In this document: positions 33,498-41,210 of the stretch, piece after piece
How positions within the stretch are numbered: position 1 is the stretch's first letter
How the letters are laid out: every line of letters starts with the position of its first letter
NCBI RefSeq assembly: GCF_003002065.1
Contig: NZ_PVZG01000011.1
Location: 62,001 to 126,000, forward strand
Direction of reading: 5' to 3'
From: Pseudosporangium ferrugineum
Lineage (GTDB): Bacteria; Actinomycetota; Actinomycetes; Mycobacteriales; Micromonosporaceae
Length of the DNA: 64,000 bases
Made by a program: the position numbers and the translations under genes
The notes under the pieces: model-generated
The model's database searches: none
Seen by the model: only the letters and a program-made list of their open reading frames with translations
Told to the model about the DNA's origin: nothing

Positions 33498-34133
33498 GTG
33501 TTCCGTCTTCGCTCTCTCGCCGCGTCCCTCGCCGTTCTCGTCTCCGCCGTCGTCCTCGCGCCCGCCCCCGGCCACGCCGCGCCGGCTGCCGGCTCCGGCG
33601 GAACGATCGCCGGCACCCTCACCACCGCCAAGGGCGCACCCGTCGCCGGCATCCGCGTACAGGTGAAGTCGTCCACCGGCGCGGACGACCAGCTTCCCCT
33701 CGTCCGCACCGACGAGGCCGGGCATTACGAGCTCGCGCCGCTGCCCGCCGGGCAGTACCGCATCGGCTTCTACTTCCCGGAGACGCTGTCGACGCAGTGG
33801 GTGCCGCGGAAGGCCCGGGAGTCCCAGGCCACGTGGTTCACCGTGCGTGACGGCGAGACGACCATCGTCGACGAGGCGCTCTTCCCGACCGGCGGCCTGC
33901 GGATCACGTTGCGCGCGGCCGACGGCGCGAGCATCCCGGGGTTCTGCGTCGACGCCATCGGCGAGCTCTACCTGAAGGCCGGCTGCACGGCTGAGGGCGT
34001 ACTGGTGCTCTCCGACCTTCCGGTGGGCACCTACGCGCTGTCCGTGGCCGCGGACGGCAACCAGGGTGTGAGCCGGACCTTCACGCGCGTCGTCGAGGAC
34101 GTCGTCACGCCGGTCGAGGCCAGGCTGCGGTAA
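33498..34133 (+). CDS. Secreted protein with carboxypeptidase-regulatory-like (CNA-B) domains
   Basis: 211 residues. GTG at 33498 has GGAAAGGA before it and opens a signal peptide (RLRSLAASLAVLVSAVVLAP with AHAA-type cleavage near residue 30, GHAAPAA). Two beta-sandwich repeats follow: GTIAGTLTTAKGAPVAGIRV, ELAPLPAGQYRIGFYFPE, then LRITLRAADGASIPGFCV and VLSDLPVGTYALSVA. There is a cysteine pair, GFCVDA and KAGCTA. Such domains are stalk or adhesive modules. No LPXTG-like anchor was seen, so it is released or held otherwise. Confidence 0.8.
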   Translation: MFRLRSLAASLAVLVSAVVLAPAPGHAAPAAGSGGTIAGTLTTAKGAPVAGIRVQVKSSTGADDQLPLVRTDEAGHYELAPLPAGQYRIGFYFPETLSTQWVPRKARESQATWFTVRDGETTIVDEALFPTGGLRITLRAADGASIPGFCVDAIGELYLKAGCTAEGVLVLSDLPVGTYALSVAADGNQGVSRTFTRVVEDVVTPVEARLR

Positions 34134-34137
34134 CGCC

Positions 34138-35001
34138 CTACAGGATGGTCAGGAAGACGTTGTCGATCTGACCGGCGAACTGGTCGTTGCCGCGGTTCGG
34201 GCCCTTGCCTCCCACGCGCAGCGGCTCGGCGTTGGCGATGGACAGGTCCGGCGGCACGGCCACGGAGGCCCGCGGCACGCCGTCCACCGCCAGCTCCAAC
34301 CGGTTTCCCGTACGGGAGCACTCCAGCTCGTGCCATGCGCCGTCGGCCACGTCGACGGCGGGCTCCGCGCGGTAGATGCGCGTACGGCTGGCGATCACGC
34401 AGCTGGGGTGCCCCTGCCGGTGGTCGACCTGGAGCTTGAACTGGCTGCGGCCGCCGACCGAGTAGCCCTTCTGGAGCACGTTGGCGCCGTCGGCCAGGTC
34501 GCTGTGCGTCATGAGGATCGACGCGCCGTACCGCATCGGCCGGGTGCCGGGGTTGAGGTCGTCGTCGGGCAGGCCCTCGAGGATGGCCCGCGGGCACTCC
34601 CGTTCGCGCGGCAGCGTGCAGCGCTCGGGATACTGCACGGCCAGGCCGTTCCCCTGGGGTACCAGGCTCAGCGTGCCGCCGTTCTGGCCGAGCGGCCGCA
34701 GCTCGAAGCCGCCGCGCTGGTCGGTGATCGGCTGGTGGACGCCGCCGTCGAAGGTGTAACGGACCGTCACGGGGACGGTCGCCACGCCGGGCCTGCGGGT
34801 CCGGTCCGGCGCCTGGAAGCCGAAATCGGCGCCGGGGGTGAGCACGCCGCCGGAGGGGTGCGGCTGGACCAGCGGCGCGAGCCGGGGCGCGGCGTCGCTG
34901 CGCTGCGCGAAGTGGGCGACGGTCAGCAGGCCGACGCCGAGGACGGTGGCGGACGCGAGGGCGCCGAGCGGGCTGAACCAGGACCGGCGGGTGGCGAACA
35001 T
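34138..35001 (-). CDS. Exported LamG/concanavalin-like protein
   Basis: 287 residues. The N-terminus RRSWFSPLGALASATVLGVGL is one hydrophobic segment, a membrane anchor or uncleaved signal. The outer part has VTVRYTFDGGVHQPIT, ASILMTHSDLADGANVLQKG, and a jelly-roll pattern GAWHELECSRTGNRLELAVDGVPRASVAVPP typical of LamG-like lectin domains, with Cys pairs. Probably binds a glycan at the cell surface. It is convergent with the preceding secreted-protein gene, their stops 4 bp apart. Confidence 0.75.
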   Translation of the reverse strand: MFATRRSWFSPLGALASATVLGVGLLTVAHFAQRSDAAPRLAPLVQPHPSGGVLTPGADFGFQAPDRTRRPGVATVPVTVRYTFDGGVHQPITDQRGGFELRPLGQNGGTLSLVPQGNGLAVQYPERCTLPRERECPRAILEGLPDDDLNPGTRPMRYGASILMTHSDLADGANVLQKGYSVGGRSQFKLQVDHRQGHPSCVIASRTRIYRAEPAVDVADGAWHELECSRTGNRLELAVDGVPRASVAVPPDLSIANAEPLRVGGKGPNRGNDQFAGQIDNVFLTIL

Positions 35002-35179
35002 GCGGCTATTGTCCGAAACTCGGCTACAACTGTTAAGTACAAACTCCGCGTCGGCGCAAAAGTGGCGTAAAGCACCCGATTGCGGTCACCCGAACGGTCC
35101 GCGCCAGGCCACGGCCCGGCCCCGGCCGGCGGCCCGCGGTCCGGCTCAGGGCCGGGTGACACGCGCCCGACCCGCGGCC

Positions 35180-35204
35180 CCGCCCGCCGGTTCCGGGCGG
35201 GCGG
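35180..35204 (-). terminator. GC-rich hairpin after the CNNM gene
   Basis: CCGCCCGCC and GGCGGGCGG pair as a 9-bp stem with a 7-nt loop, 8 bp downstream of the minus-strand stop at 35212. No T-tract follows. The remainder of 35002-35179 holds no gene and should contain the promoter of the LamG-like gene. Confidence 0.5.
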
Positions 35205-35211
35205 CACCCGC

Positions 35212-36255
35212 TCAGACCGCGGCCCGGCCCGCCGGTTCCGCGGTCGAGGTGGGTTCGCCGATGACCGCGTGCAGGACGTCGTCCAGCGCGATGACGCCGA
35301 GCGGCCGTCGCCCGTCGCTCACCAGCACGATGTGCCGGCGGTCGCGGCGCATGGCCAGCAGCAGGTCCGCCAGGTTCCGGTCCGGCGGCACCACGGCGAG
35401 CGGCCGGATGATCTGCGCCGGGACCGGTTGCCGCCGCTCGGCGCCCTCGTAACCCAGGACATCCTTCACGTGTACGAAGCCGAGCACGCGCCGCGTCTCC
35501 CGCTGCACCACCGGGAACCGGGACCGGCCGCTGCGCGTGGCCAGCGCCTCGATCGTGGCGGGAGAGGCGTCGTCCGCCACCGTGGTCACGCCCGACCACG
35601 GGCGCAGGGTGTCCGCCGCGGTCCGCTCGTTCAGCCCGAGGGCGGCGTGGATGCGCGCGTACTGCTCGGTGCCCAGGAGTCCTTCCGCCCGCGCCTGGCT
35701 GACCATGCCGGCGAGCTCCTCGGCCGTGAAGACCGTCTTGACCGCGTCCGTCGCCTCGATCTTCCACAGCCGCAGCACCGTGCGGGACGCCCAGCGCATG
35801 GCCGTGAGGATGGGCCTGGTCGCCGTACAGAAGGCAAGCATGAAGGGCCCGAGGATCAACGCCGAGCGCTCCGGGCCGGCGAGCGTGATGTTCTTCGGCA
35901 CCATCTCGCCGACCACCGTGTGCAGGAAGACGACGACGCCCAGGGCCAGCACGAACGCGACCGGGTGGACCGCGTTCTCGGGCAGGCCGGCCGCCTCGAA
36001 CGGGCCCTCCACCAGGTGGGCCAGCGCCGGTTCGGCGATGGCGCCGAGGCCCAGCGAGCAGATCGTGATGCCCAGCTGCGCTCCCGCGATCATCAACGGG
36101 ATCTGGTTCATCGCCGACAACGCCCAGCGGGCCGGGCGCGACGACTCGGCGAGCGGCTCCAGCGCCGTACGCCGGGACGCGATCAGCGCGAACTCGCCAC
36201 CGACGAAGAGCGCGTTGCCCAGCAGCAGCACCACCGTGACCAGCAGTTCAGTCAT
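35212..36255 (-). CDS. CNNM/CorC-type membrane protein with CBS pair (no CorC_HlyC tail)
   Basis: 347 residues. MTELLVTVVLLLGNALFVGG starts a DUF21 (CNNM) domain of four membrane helices, with VGEMVPKNITLAGPERSAL as the family motif, followed by two CBS domains (TLRPWSGVTTV, VPPDRNLADLLLAMRRD). It ends soon after the CBS pair, so it lacks the C-terminal CorC_HlyC domain. Its ATG overlaps the end of the upstream paralogue by 8 bp. Paired proteins of this kind occur in mycobacteria and other actinobacteria and are linked to Mg2+ or divalent cation efflux. Confidence 0.88.
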   Translation of the reverse strand: MTELLVTVVLLLGNALFVGGEFALIASRRTALEPLAESSRPARWALSAMNQIPLMIAGAQLGITICSLGLGAIAEPALAHLVEGPFEAAGLPENAVHPVAFVLALGVVVFLHTVVGEMVPKNITLAGPERSALILGPFMLAFCTATRPILTAMRWASRTVLRLWKIEATDAVKTVFTAEELAGMVSQARAEGLLGTEQYARIHAALGLNERTAADTLRPWSGVTTVADDASPATIEALATRSGRSRFPVVQRETRRVLGFVHVKDVLGYEGAERRQPVPAQIIRPLAVVPPDRNLADLLLAMRRDRRHIVLVSDGRRPLGVIALDDVLHAVIGEPTSTAEPAGRAAV

Positions 36256-37582
36256 CGGCGTGCTCCGGCGGCGCGACCACCCGGACCTGCTCGATGCGGT
36301 GCCGGTCCACCTCCATGACGGTGAACTCCCAGCCCTCGTCCTCGAGCGACTCGCCCGGCGCCGGGATGTGCCCGAGGCGGGCGAGCAGGAAGCCGGCGAG
36401 CGTCTCGTACGGGCCCTCGGGCAGCCGGAAGCCGGTCTGCTCGGCCAGCTCGTCCTCGCGCAGCAGGCCGTCGACCAGGAACGTACGGTCACCGCCCGGC
36501 GCGGTCAGCGTGGCGCTGCCGGCATCGGTGACCTCGACGTCGTACTCGTCGGCGATCTCGCCCACCAGCTCCTCGATCAGGTCCTCGACCGTGACCACGC
36601 CGTCGGTGCCGCCGTACTCGTCGACGACGATCGCGAGGTCCGCGTCCGCCGCCCGCAGCGCCGCCAGCACCCGGTCCAGGCCGAGGCTCTCCGGGACGTA
36701 GACCGGCTCCCGGGCCACCGCCGACACCGGTGTCGTGGCCCGGCGGTCGGGCCGTACCCCCAGGGCGTCCGGCACCCCGACGACGCCCACCACGAGGTCG
36801 AGCGTCGACTCGTACACGGGAAAGCGGGTGTGTCCGGTCTCGCGCGCGACCTTGATCAGATCCGCGACGCTCGCGGTGGTCTTCAGGCCGACCACGTCGA
36901 CGCGCGGGGTCATCGCCTTCGCCGCGCGTTTCTCGCCGAAGCGGATGGTGCGGCGCAGCAGCGTCGCGGTCTCCGCGGGCAGCGCGCCGGCCCGGGCGCT
37001 GATCGCGGCGAGCAGGCCCAGCTCCTCCGGGGAACGCGCGCTGGCCAGCTCCTCCTGCGGCTCGATGCCGAGCCGCCGGACCAGCCAGTTGGCGGAGCCG
37101 TTCAGCGCGCCGATCAGCCATTTGAAGAGCCGGGAGAAGGTCCGGAGCGGCGCGGCCGTCGCCAGGGCGACGCGCATCGGGCGGGCAAGGGCGGCGTTCT
37201 TCGGTACGAGCTCACCGAAGAGCATCGACACGAGCGTGGCCAGGACCAGCGCGAGCAGGTGCGTGATCGTGTCGGTGTGCCCGCCGGCGATCGGCGCGAT
37301 GGCCGGGGTGAACAGCCGGGACAGCGCGGGCTCGGCGAGGTAGCCGGTGAGCAGGGCGGTCAGCGTGATGCCCAGCTGGGTGCCGGAGAGCTGGAAGGAG
37401 AGCTCGTGCAGGGCGTGCCGGACCGTACGGGCCCGGCGGTCGCCCGCGTCGGCGCGCTTGTCGATCTCGACCCGGTCGACGGTGACCAGTCCGAACTCGG
37501 CTGCCACGAAGAACGCGTTGCCCAGCGTGAGCAGCGCGAAGGCCGCCAGCGGGAGCACCGCGGTCAGGAGCAGGCCGTCCAT
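36248..37582 (-). CDS. CNNM/CorC-type membrane protein with CBS pair and CorC_HlyC domain
   Basis: 444 residues. DUF21 domain (LGNAFFVAAEFGLVTVDRVE, LFGELVPKNAALARPMRV), CBS pair with MTPRVDVVGLKTTASV and VVDEYGGTDGVVTVEDLIEE, then a CorC_HlyC domain (FLVDGLLREDELAEQTGF, EGPYETLAGFLLARL). ATG at 37582 has GAGGTG 9 nt upstream. It is the upstream gene of a coupled pair; the second paralogue lacks the last domain, which suggests a heteromer with one regulatory tail per pair. Probable role in divalent cation homeostasis. Confidence 0.9.
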   Translation of the reverse strand: MDGLLLTAVLPLAAFALLTLGNAFFVAAEFGLVTVDRVEIDKRADAGDRRARTVRHALHELSFQLSGTQLGITLTALLTGYLAEPALSRLFTPAIAPIAGGHTDTITHLLALVLATLVSMLFGELVPKNAALARPMRVALATAAPLRTFSRLFKWLIGALNGSANWLVRRLGIEPQEELASARSPEELGLLAAISARAGALPAETATLLRRTIRFGEKRAAKAMTPRVDVVGLKTTASVADLIKVARETGHTRFPVYESTLDLVVGVVGVPDALGVRPDRRATTPVSAVAREPVYVPESLGLDRVLAALRAADADLAIVVDEYGGTDGVVTVEDLIEELVGEIADEYDVEVTDAGSATLTAPGGDRTFLVDGLLREDELAEQTGFRLPEGPYETLAGFLLARLGHIPAPGESLEDEGWEFTVMEVDRHRIEQVRVVAPPEHADD

Positions 37583-37634
37583 GATCGGTTCACCTCGGCC
37601 CTCATTGTGCCGGAACGAGGCTGAGGGGGCGCCG

Positions 37635-39770
37635 TCAGGCGGAGGTCTTGTCACCCTTGATGCTGCGCAGCAGAACGCTGGCAACATCGATGACTTCGAC
37701 GTTCTCCTGCTCGCCCTTGCCGGTGACCCCGTCGCCGATCATCGTGTAGCAGAACGGGCAGCCGACCGCGATGGTCTTGGCGCCGGTCGCGAGGGCCTCC
37801 TCCGTGCGCTCCACGTTGATCCGCTTGCCGATCTTCTCCTCCATCCACATGCGCGCGCCGCCGGCGCCGCAGCAGAAGGAGCGTTCCTGGTTGCGCGGCA
37901 TCTCGACGAGGTTGGCCGCCTCGCCCAGAACCTCCCGGGGCGCCTCGAACACGCGGTTGTGCCGGCCCAGGTAGCACGGGTCGTGGTACGTGACGTCGCC
38001 CTCGATCGGCTGCACGGGCGTCAGCTTGCCCTCCTTCACCAGGTGGGCCAGCAGCTGCGTGTGGTGCACGACCTCGACCTTGAGGCCCAGCTGCTCGTAC
38101 TCGTTGCCCAGGGTGTTGAAGCAGTGCGGGCAGGTCGCCACGATCTTCTTGACGTTCGCCTCCTGCAACGTCTCCACGTTCTGCTGGGCGAGCATCTGGA
38201 ACACGAACTCGTTGCCGATCCGCCGAGCCGGGTCGCCCGAGCAGGTCTCGCCCTCGCCGAGGATGGCGAAGTCGACGCCGGCCTCGTGCAGCAGTGTGGC
38301 CACCGCGCGGGTGGTCTTCTTGGCCCGGTCCTCGAACGCGCCGGCGCACCCGACCCAGAACAGGTAGTCGAAGTCCGCCTCGCCGACCCGCTTGATCTCG
38401 AAGTCGAGGCCCTTGGTCCAGTCCTCACGGGTGTTCTGCGGCGCGCCCCACGGGTTGCCCTTGTTCTCCAGGTTGCGCAGCATGACGCCGGCCTCGGCCG
38501 GGAAGTTCGACTCGATCAGCACCTGGTAGCGCCGCATGTCCACGATGTGGTCGACATGCTCGATGTCCACCGGGCACTGCTCCACGCACGCCCCACAGGT
38601 GGTGCAGCTCCACAGCACGTCCGGGTCGATGATGCCGTTCTCGTCGGCGCCACCGATCAGGGGCCGCTCGGCCTCGGCCAGGGCCAGCACGTCGACGCCC
38701 TTGAGCTGCTCCTCGGTCGCCTTCTCCTCGCCCGTCAGGTCCTTGCCACCACCGGCCAGAAGATACGGGGCTTTCGCGTACGCGTTATCGCGAAGCGACA
38801 GCACGAGCAGCTTGGGCGACAGCGGCTTCGCCGTGTTCCAGGCCGGGCACTGCGACTGGCAGCGGCCGCACTCCGTGCACGTGGAGAAGTCCAGCAGGCC
38901 CTTCCAGGTGAACTGCTCGACCTGGGCGACGCCGAACTGGTCCTTCTCGGGGTCCGCCTCCTCGAAGTCGAGCGGCTTGCCCTCGCTCATCATCGGCTTC
39001 AGCGCGCCCAGGCCGGAACCGGCGGGCTTCTCCGGGCTGCGCTTGAAGAAGATGTTGAAGAAGGCCAGGAAGCGGTGCCAGGCGACGCCCATCGTCACGT
39101 TGAGCGCGATGGTGATCAGCCAGCCCATGGAGATGCACAGCTTGACCAGCGCGACCCAGGTCGGCCCGTCGGCGGCGGCCGGCAGCAGCGCGCCGACGCC
39201 GTGGCTGATCGGGGTGGCCCAGGTGGGGAACTCGAACGTGTCGTTGGCGACCTTGAAACCCCGGATCAGGAACCCGCAGATCAGTACGCCGATGATCACG
39301 GCCTCGACGAAGTAGCCCTGCCACATCGTGGAGCCGGTGAACCTGCTGCGCTTCTTGTTCTTGTCGCGCTGCCGGCGGTAGATCAGGTAGCTGATGCCGA
39401 CCAGGCCCAGGGCGCCGATCACCTCGGTGACCAGCCCGTAGATCGTCCAGTGCCCGACGATCGGCAGCCCGCCCTCGGGGTCGACGACCTCGAAGTACGC
39501 CTCGACCACCAGCAGGAACAGGATCATGAAGGAGACCATCACGAACCAGTGCGCGGCACCGATCGCGGTCCACTTGAGCATCCTGGTGTGGCCCAGGGTC
39601 TCCTTGAGCATCGTCCTGGTGCGGAGGCCCCTGTCACCGGAGCGGGTGGGGTCGGGCTTGCCGAGCCGGATGACCGCGATCATGGACATGACGGCGCGCA
39701 CCGCGAGCACGACCGCCACGAGGGTGACGGCGCCCGCCAGGACGGTGGCGACGATCTGCGCGATGCCCAT
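37635..39770 (-). CDS. etfD: Membrane iron-sulfur reductase of EtfD type
   Basis: 711 residues. Five or six membrane helices in the first 250, with His residues placed for b-heme (LKWTAIGAAHWFVMVSF, VAWHRFLAFF). Two 4Fe-4S motifs follow, CTECGRCQSQCPAWN and CTTCGACVEQCPVDIEH. Two CCG domains end the protein (CAGAFEDRAKK with CPHCFNTLG, then CCGAGGARMWMEE and CPFC), the heterodisulfide-reductase-D fold. Mycobacterial homologues (Rv0338c, EtfD) take electrons from EtfBA during fatty-acid beta-oxidation and reduce the quinone pool. The perfect TTACCCACGGGTAA palindrome 39 bp upstream matches the sites before the acyl-CoA dehydrogenase at 20.8 kb. Confidence 0.93.
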   Translation of the reverse strand: MGIAQIVATVLAGAVTLVAVVLAVRAVMSMIAVIRLGKPDPTRSGDRGLRTRTMLKETLGHTRMLKWTAIGAAHWFVMVSFMILFLLVVEAYFEVVDPEGGLPIVGHWTIYGLVTEVIGALGLVGISYLIYRRQRDKNKKRSRFTGSTMWQGYFVEAVIIGVLICGFLIRGFKVANDTFEFPTWATPISHGVGALLPAAADGPTWVALVKLCISMGWLITIALNVTMGVAWHRFLAFFNIFFKRSPEKPAGSGLGALKPMMSEGKPLDFEEADPEKDQFGVAQVEQFTWKGLLDFSTCTECGRCQSQCPAWNTAKPLSPKLLVLSLRDNAYAKAPYLLAGGGKDLTGEEKATEEQLKGVDVLALAEAERPLIGGADENGIIDPDVLWSCTTCGACVEQCPVDIEHVDHIVDMRRYQVLIESNFPAEAGVMLRNLENKGNPWGAPQNTREDWTKGLDFEIKRVGEADFDYLFWVGCAGAFEDRAKKTTRAVATLLHEAGVDFAILGEGETCSGDPARRIGNEFVFQMLAQQNVETLQEANVKKIVATCPHCFNTLGNEYEQLGLKVEVVHHTQLLAHLVKEGKLTPVQPIEGDVTYHDPCYLGRHNRVFEAPREVLGEAANLVEMPRNQERSFCCGAGGARMWMEEKIGKRINVERTEEALATGAKTIAVGCPFCYTMIGDGVTGKGEQENVEVIDVASVLLRSIKGDKTSA

Positions 39771-39808
39771 GTGCCTTGTGCCTCCTCGGTCGGGGGTGCC
39801 GACCTATG

Positions 39809-39822
39809 TTACCCACGGGTAA
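39809..39822. promoter_or_regulatory. Perfect TTACCCACGGGTAA palindrome before etfD
   Basis: The palindrome is exact except for the AC centre; it sits 39-52 bp upstream of the etfD ATG, fitting an operator over the promoter. Variants precede fadE (two) and the hemolysin III gene. Confidence 0.65.
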
Positions 39823-39932
39823 TCGTTTTGCGTGCGGGAGATCGTCTCCGGTGTTCACGCCGCAGCCGAAAGCGCACCTCATGGCCGGGAGCCCTGAGGT
39901 GCGCAGTGGGGACGAATCAGACCTTACGGCGG

Positions 39933-40196
39933 CTACCGCCAGCGCGAGAGAAGTCCCAGGGAAGCCACCATGCAGCCGAAGCCGACGAGCAGGTTCCAGT
40001 AGCGCCACGCCTCGACCGGATACTGCTGCTCGGAGAGGTAGTAGACGACCAGCCAGCCGATGCCGAAGACGATCAGGAAGACCGCCGTGATCGGCAGCCA
40101 CACCGGGCTCGGCTTCCGGGACGCGGCCGTCGCTGCCGGGCGGACGTCCGTCGGCGGCGTGTAGACCTTCTTCTTGCGGACCTGTGACTTCGGCAC
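39933..40196 (-). CDS. crgA: Cell division protein CrgA
   Basis: 87 residues. A basic N-terminus (PKSQVRKKKVYTPP), two membrane helices separated by a short outer loop (SPVWLPITAVFLIVFGIGWL, YYLSEQQYPVEAWRYWNL, VGFGCMVASLGLLSRWR). The YPVEAWRYWN loop is the CrgA hallmark. GTG at 40196 has AGGAGAG six nt upstream. CrgA is an actinobacterial divisome component that recruits FtsI/FtsQ and restrains or times Z-ring assembly. It is at its standard place, divergent from DUF881 and close to pknAB. Confidence 0.95.
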   Translation of the reverse strand: MPKSQVRKKKVYTPPTDVRPAATAASRKPSPVWLPITAVFLIVFGIGWLVVYYLSEQQYPVEAWRYWNLLVGFGCMVASLGLLSRWR

Positions 40197-40330
40197 GGTG
40201 CTCTCCTGAGGGCAACAAGTGGTGAACAACCCACCGCTGAGCGGCTCCGGGGACCCCGAATGCTGCCCGTGGCGAATACTGTTCGATAGCTAGCGTAGTC
40301 AAGGCGGCGCGCGTACAGGCACCCGCCGGT

Positions 40331-40368
40331 GGGTTTTTCGGACCAGCACGGGTTTTTCGGACCGGTAC
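40331..40368. repeat. Tandem 19-bp direct repeat upstream of DUF881 gene
   Basis: GGGTTTTTCGGACCAGCAC (40331) and GGGTTTTTCGGACCGGTAC (40350) lie back-to-back, 33 bp before the DUF881 GTG. The T-rich cores are unusual in this GC-rich DNA. A dimeric regulator site or promoter element; two helical turns per copy. Confidence 0.55.
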
Positions 40369-40400
40369 GGGTTCGGATGGACACGGGGAGGAAGGCGGAC

Positions 40401-41210
40401 GTGGAGTACACCACGGGGACGCCCTCGTGGCGACTTGTCATGCGCCGCGCCCTCGGGGGGCTGCGGCCGCGACGGCGAGGACAGCGGCAACGCGGGTGGT
40501 CGGTGGGCGTACCGCTCATCGCGCTGGCGGCCGGGCTGCTCTTCACCACGTCGGCCACCACGGCGAGCGGCACGGCCCTGCGCGACGATCGCCGGCCGCA
40601 GCTCGCCCAGCTCATCACCGACAAGCGCGTACGGCTCGAGGAGCGCGAGCATCAGGCCGCGTCCCTGCGTACGACGGTCGACCAGGACGCCGCCCGGCTC
40701 GCCGACGTGGACGAACCGGTCAAGGAGGCCCGCCAGCGCGCCGACGGCATGCGCGAGCCGGCCGGCTTCACGGAGCTGCGCGGCCCCGGCGTCACGGTCA
40801 CCCTCAACGACTCGTCGCGGCGGCCCGCCGACGGCGGCGACGACGCCCCGCAGAATGACGATCTCGTCGTCCACCAGGGTGACGTCCAGGCCGTCGTGAA
40901 CGCCCTCTGGGCAGGTGGGGCCGAGGCAATGTCGATCATGGATATCCGCGTCATCTCCACGAGCGCGGTACGCTGTGTCGGCAACACGCTGCTGCTACAC
41001 GGCCAGGTCTTCTCGCCGCCATTCAAGATCACGGCGATCGGCGAACCCACAGCGATGCATCGGGCGTTGGAGTCCGCAGAGGGAGTCCAACAATTCCGGA
41101 GTGCGGTCGCCGATTACGGCCTCGGCTACACGGAAACCGTCGAGAGGAACGTGACTGTGCGGGCGTACGACGGGTCGAGTGACCTCCGATCCGCCGAGGT
41201 CACCGAGTGA
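40401..41210 (+). CDS. DUF881 family membrane-anchored protein
   Basis: 269 residues. GTG at 40401 has GGGGAGGAAGG just upstream; earlier in-frame ATG at 40377 has no such site. An Arg-rich N-terminus, one membrane helix (VGVPLIALAAGLLFTTSATT), a coiled-coil stretch (DKRVRLEEREHQAASLRTTV), then the DUF881 domain with LRGPGVTVTLNDSS, VVNALWAGGAEAMSIMDIRV, GEP and RAYDGS. DUF881 proteins flank crgA and the pknAB cluster in most actinobacteria and are thought to act at the division site or envelope. Its stop overlaps the next start, so it is coupled to the sortase gene. Confidence 0.9.
   Translation: MEYTTGTPSWRLVMRRALGGLRPRRRGQRQRGWSVGVPLIALAAGLLFTTSATTASGTALRDDRRPQLAQLITDKRVRLEEREHQAASLRTTVDQDAARLADVDEPVKEARQRADGMREPAGFTELRGPGVTVTLNDSSRRPADGGDDAPQNDDLVVHQGDVQAVVNALWAGGAEAMSIMDIRVISTSAVRCVGNTLLLHGQVFSPPFKITAIGEPTAMHRALESAEGVQQFRSAVADYGLGYTETVERNVTVRAYDGSSDLRSAEVTE

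Noticed and set aside
37347..40187. Plus-strand 946-codon frame opposite etfD
   Set aside because: Shadow of the EtfD gene; protein is His/Arg/Gln-rich with no family features.
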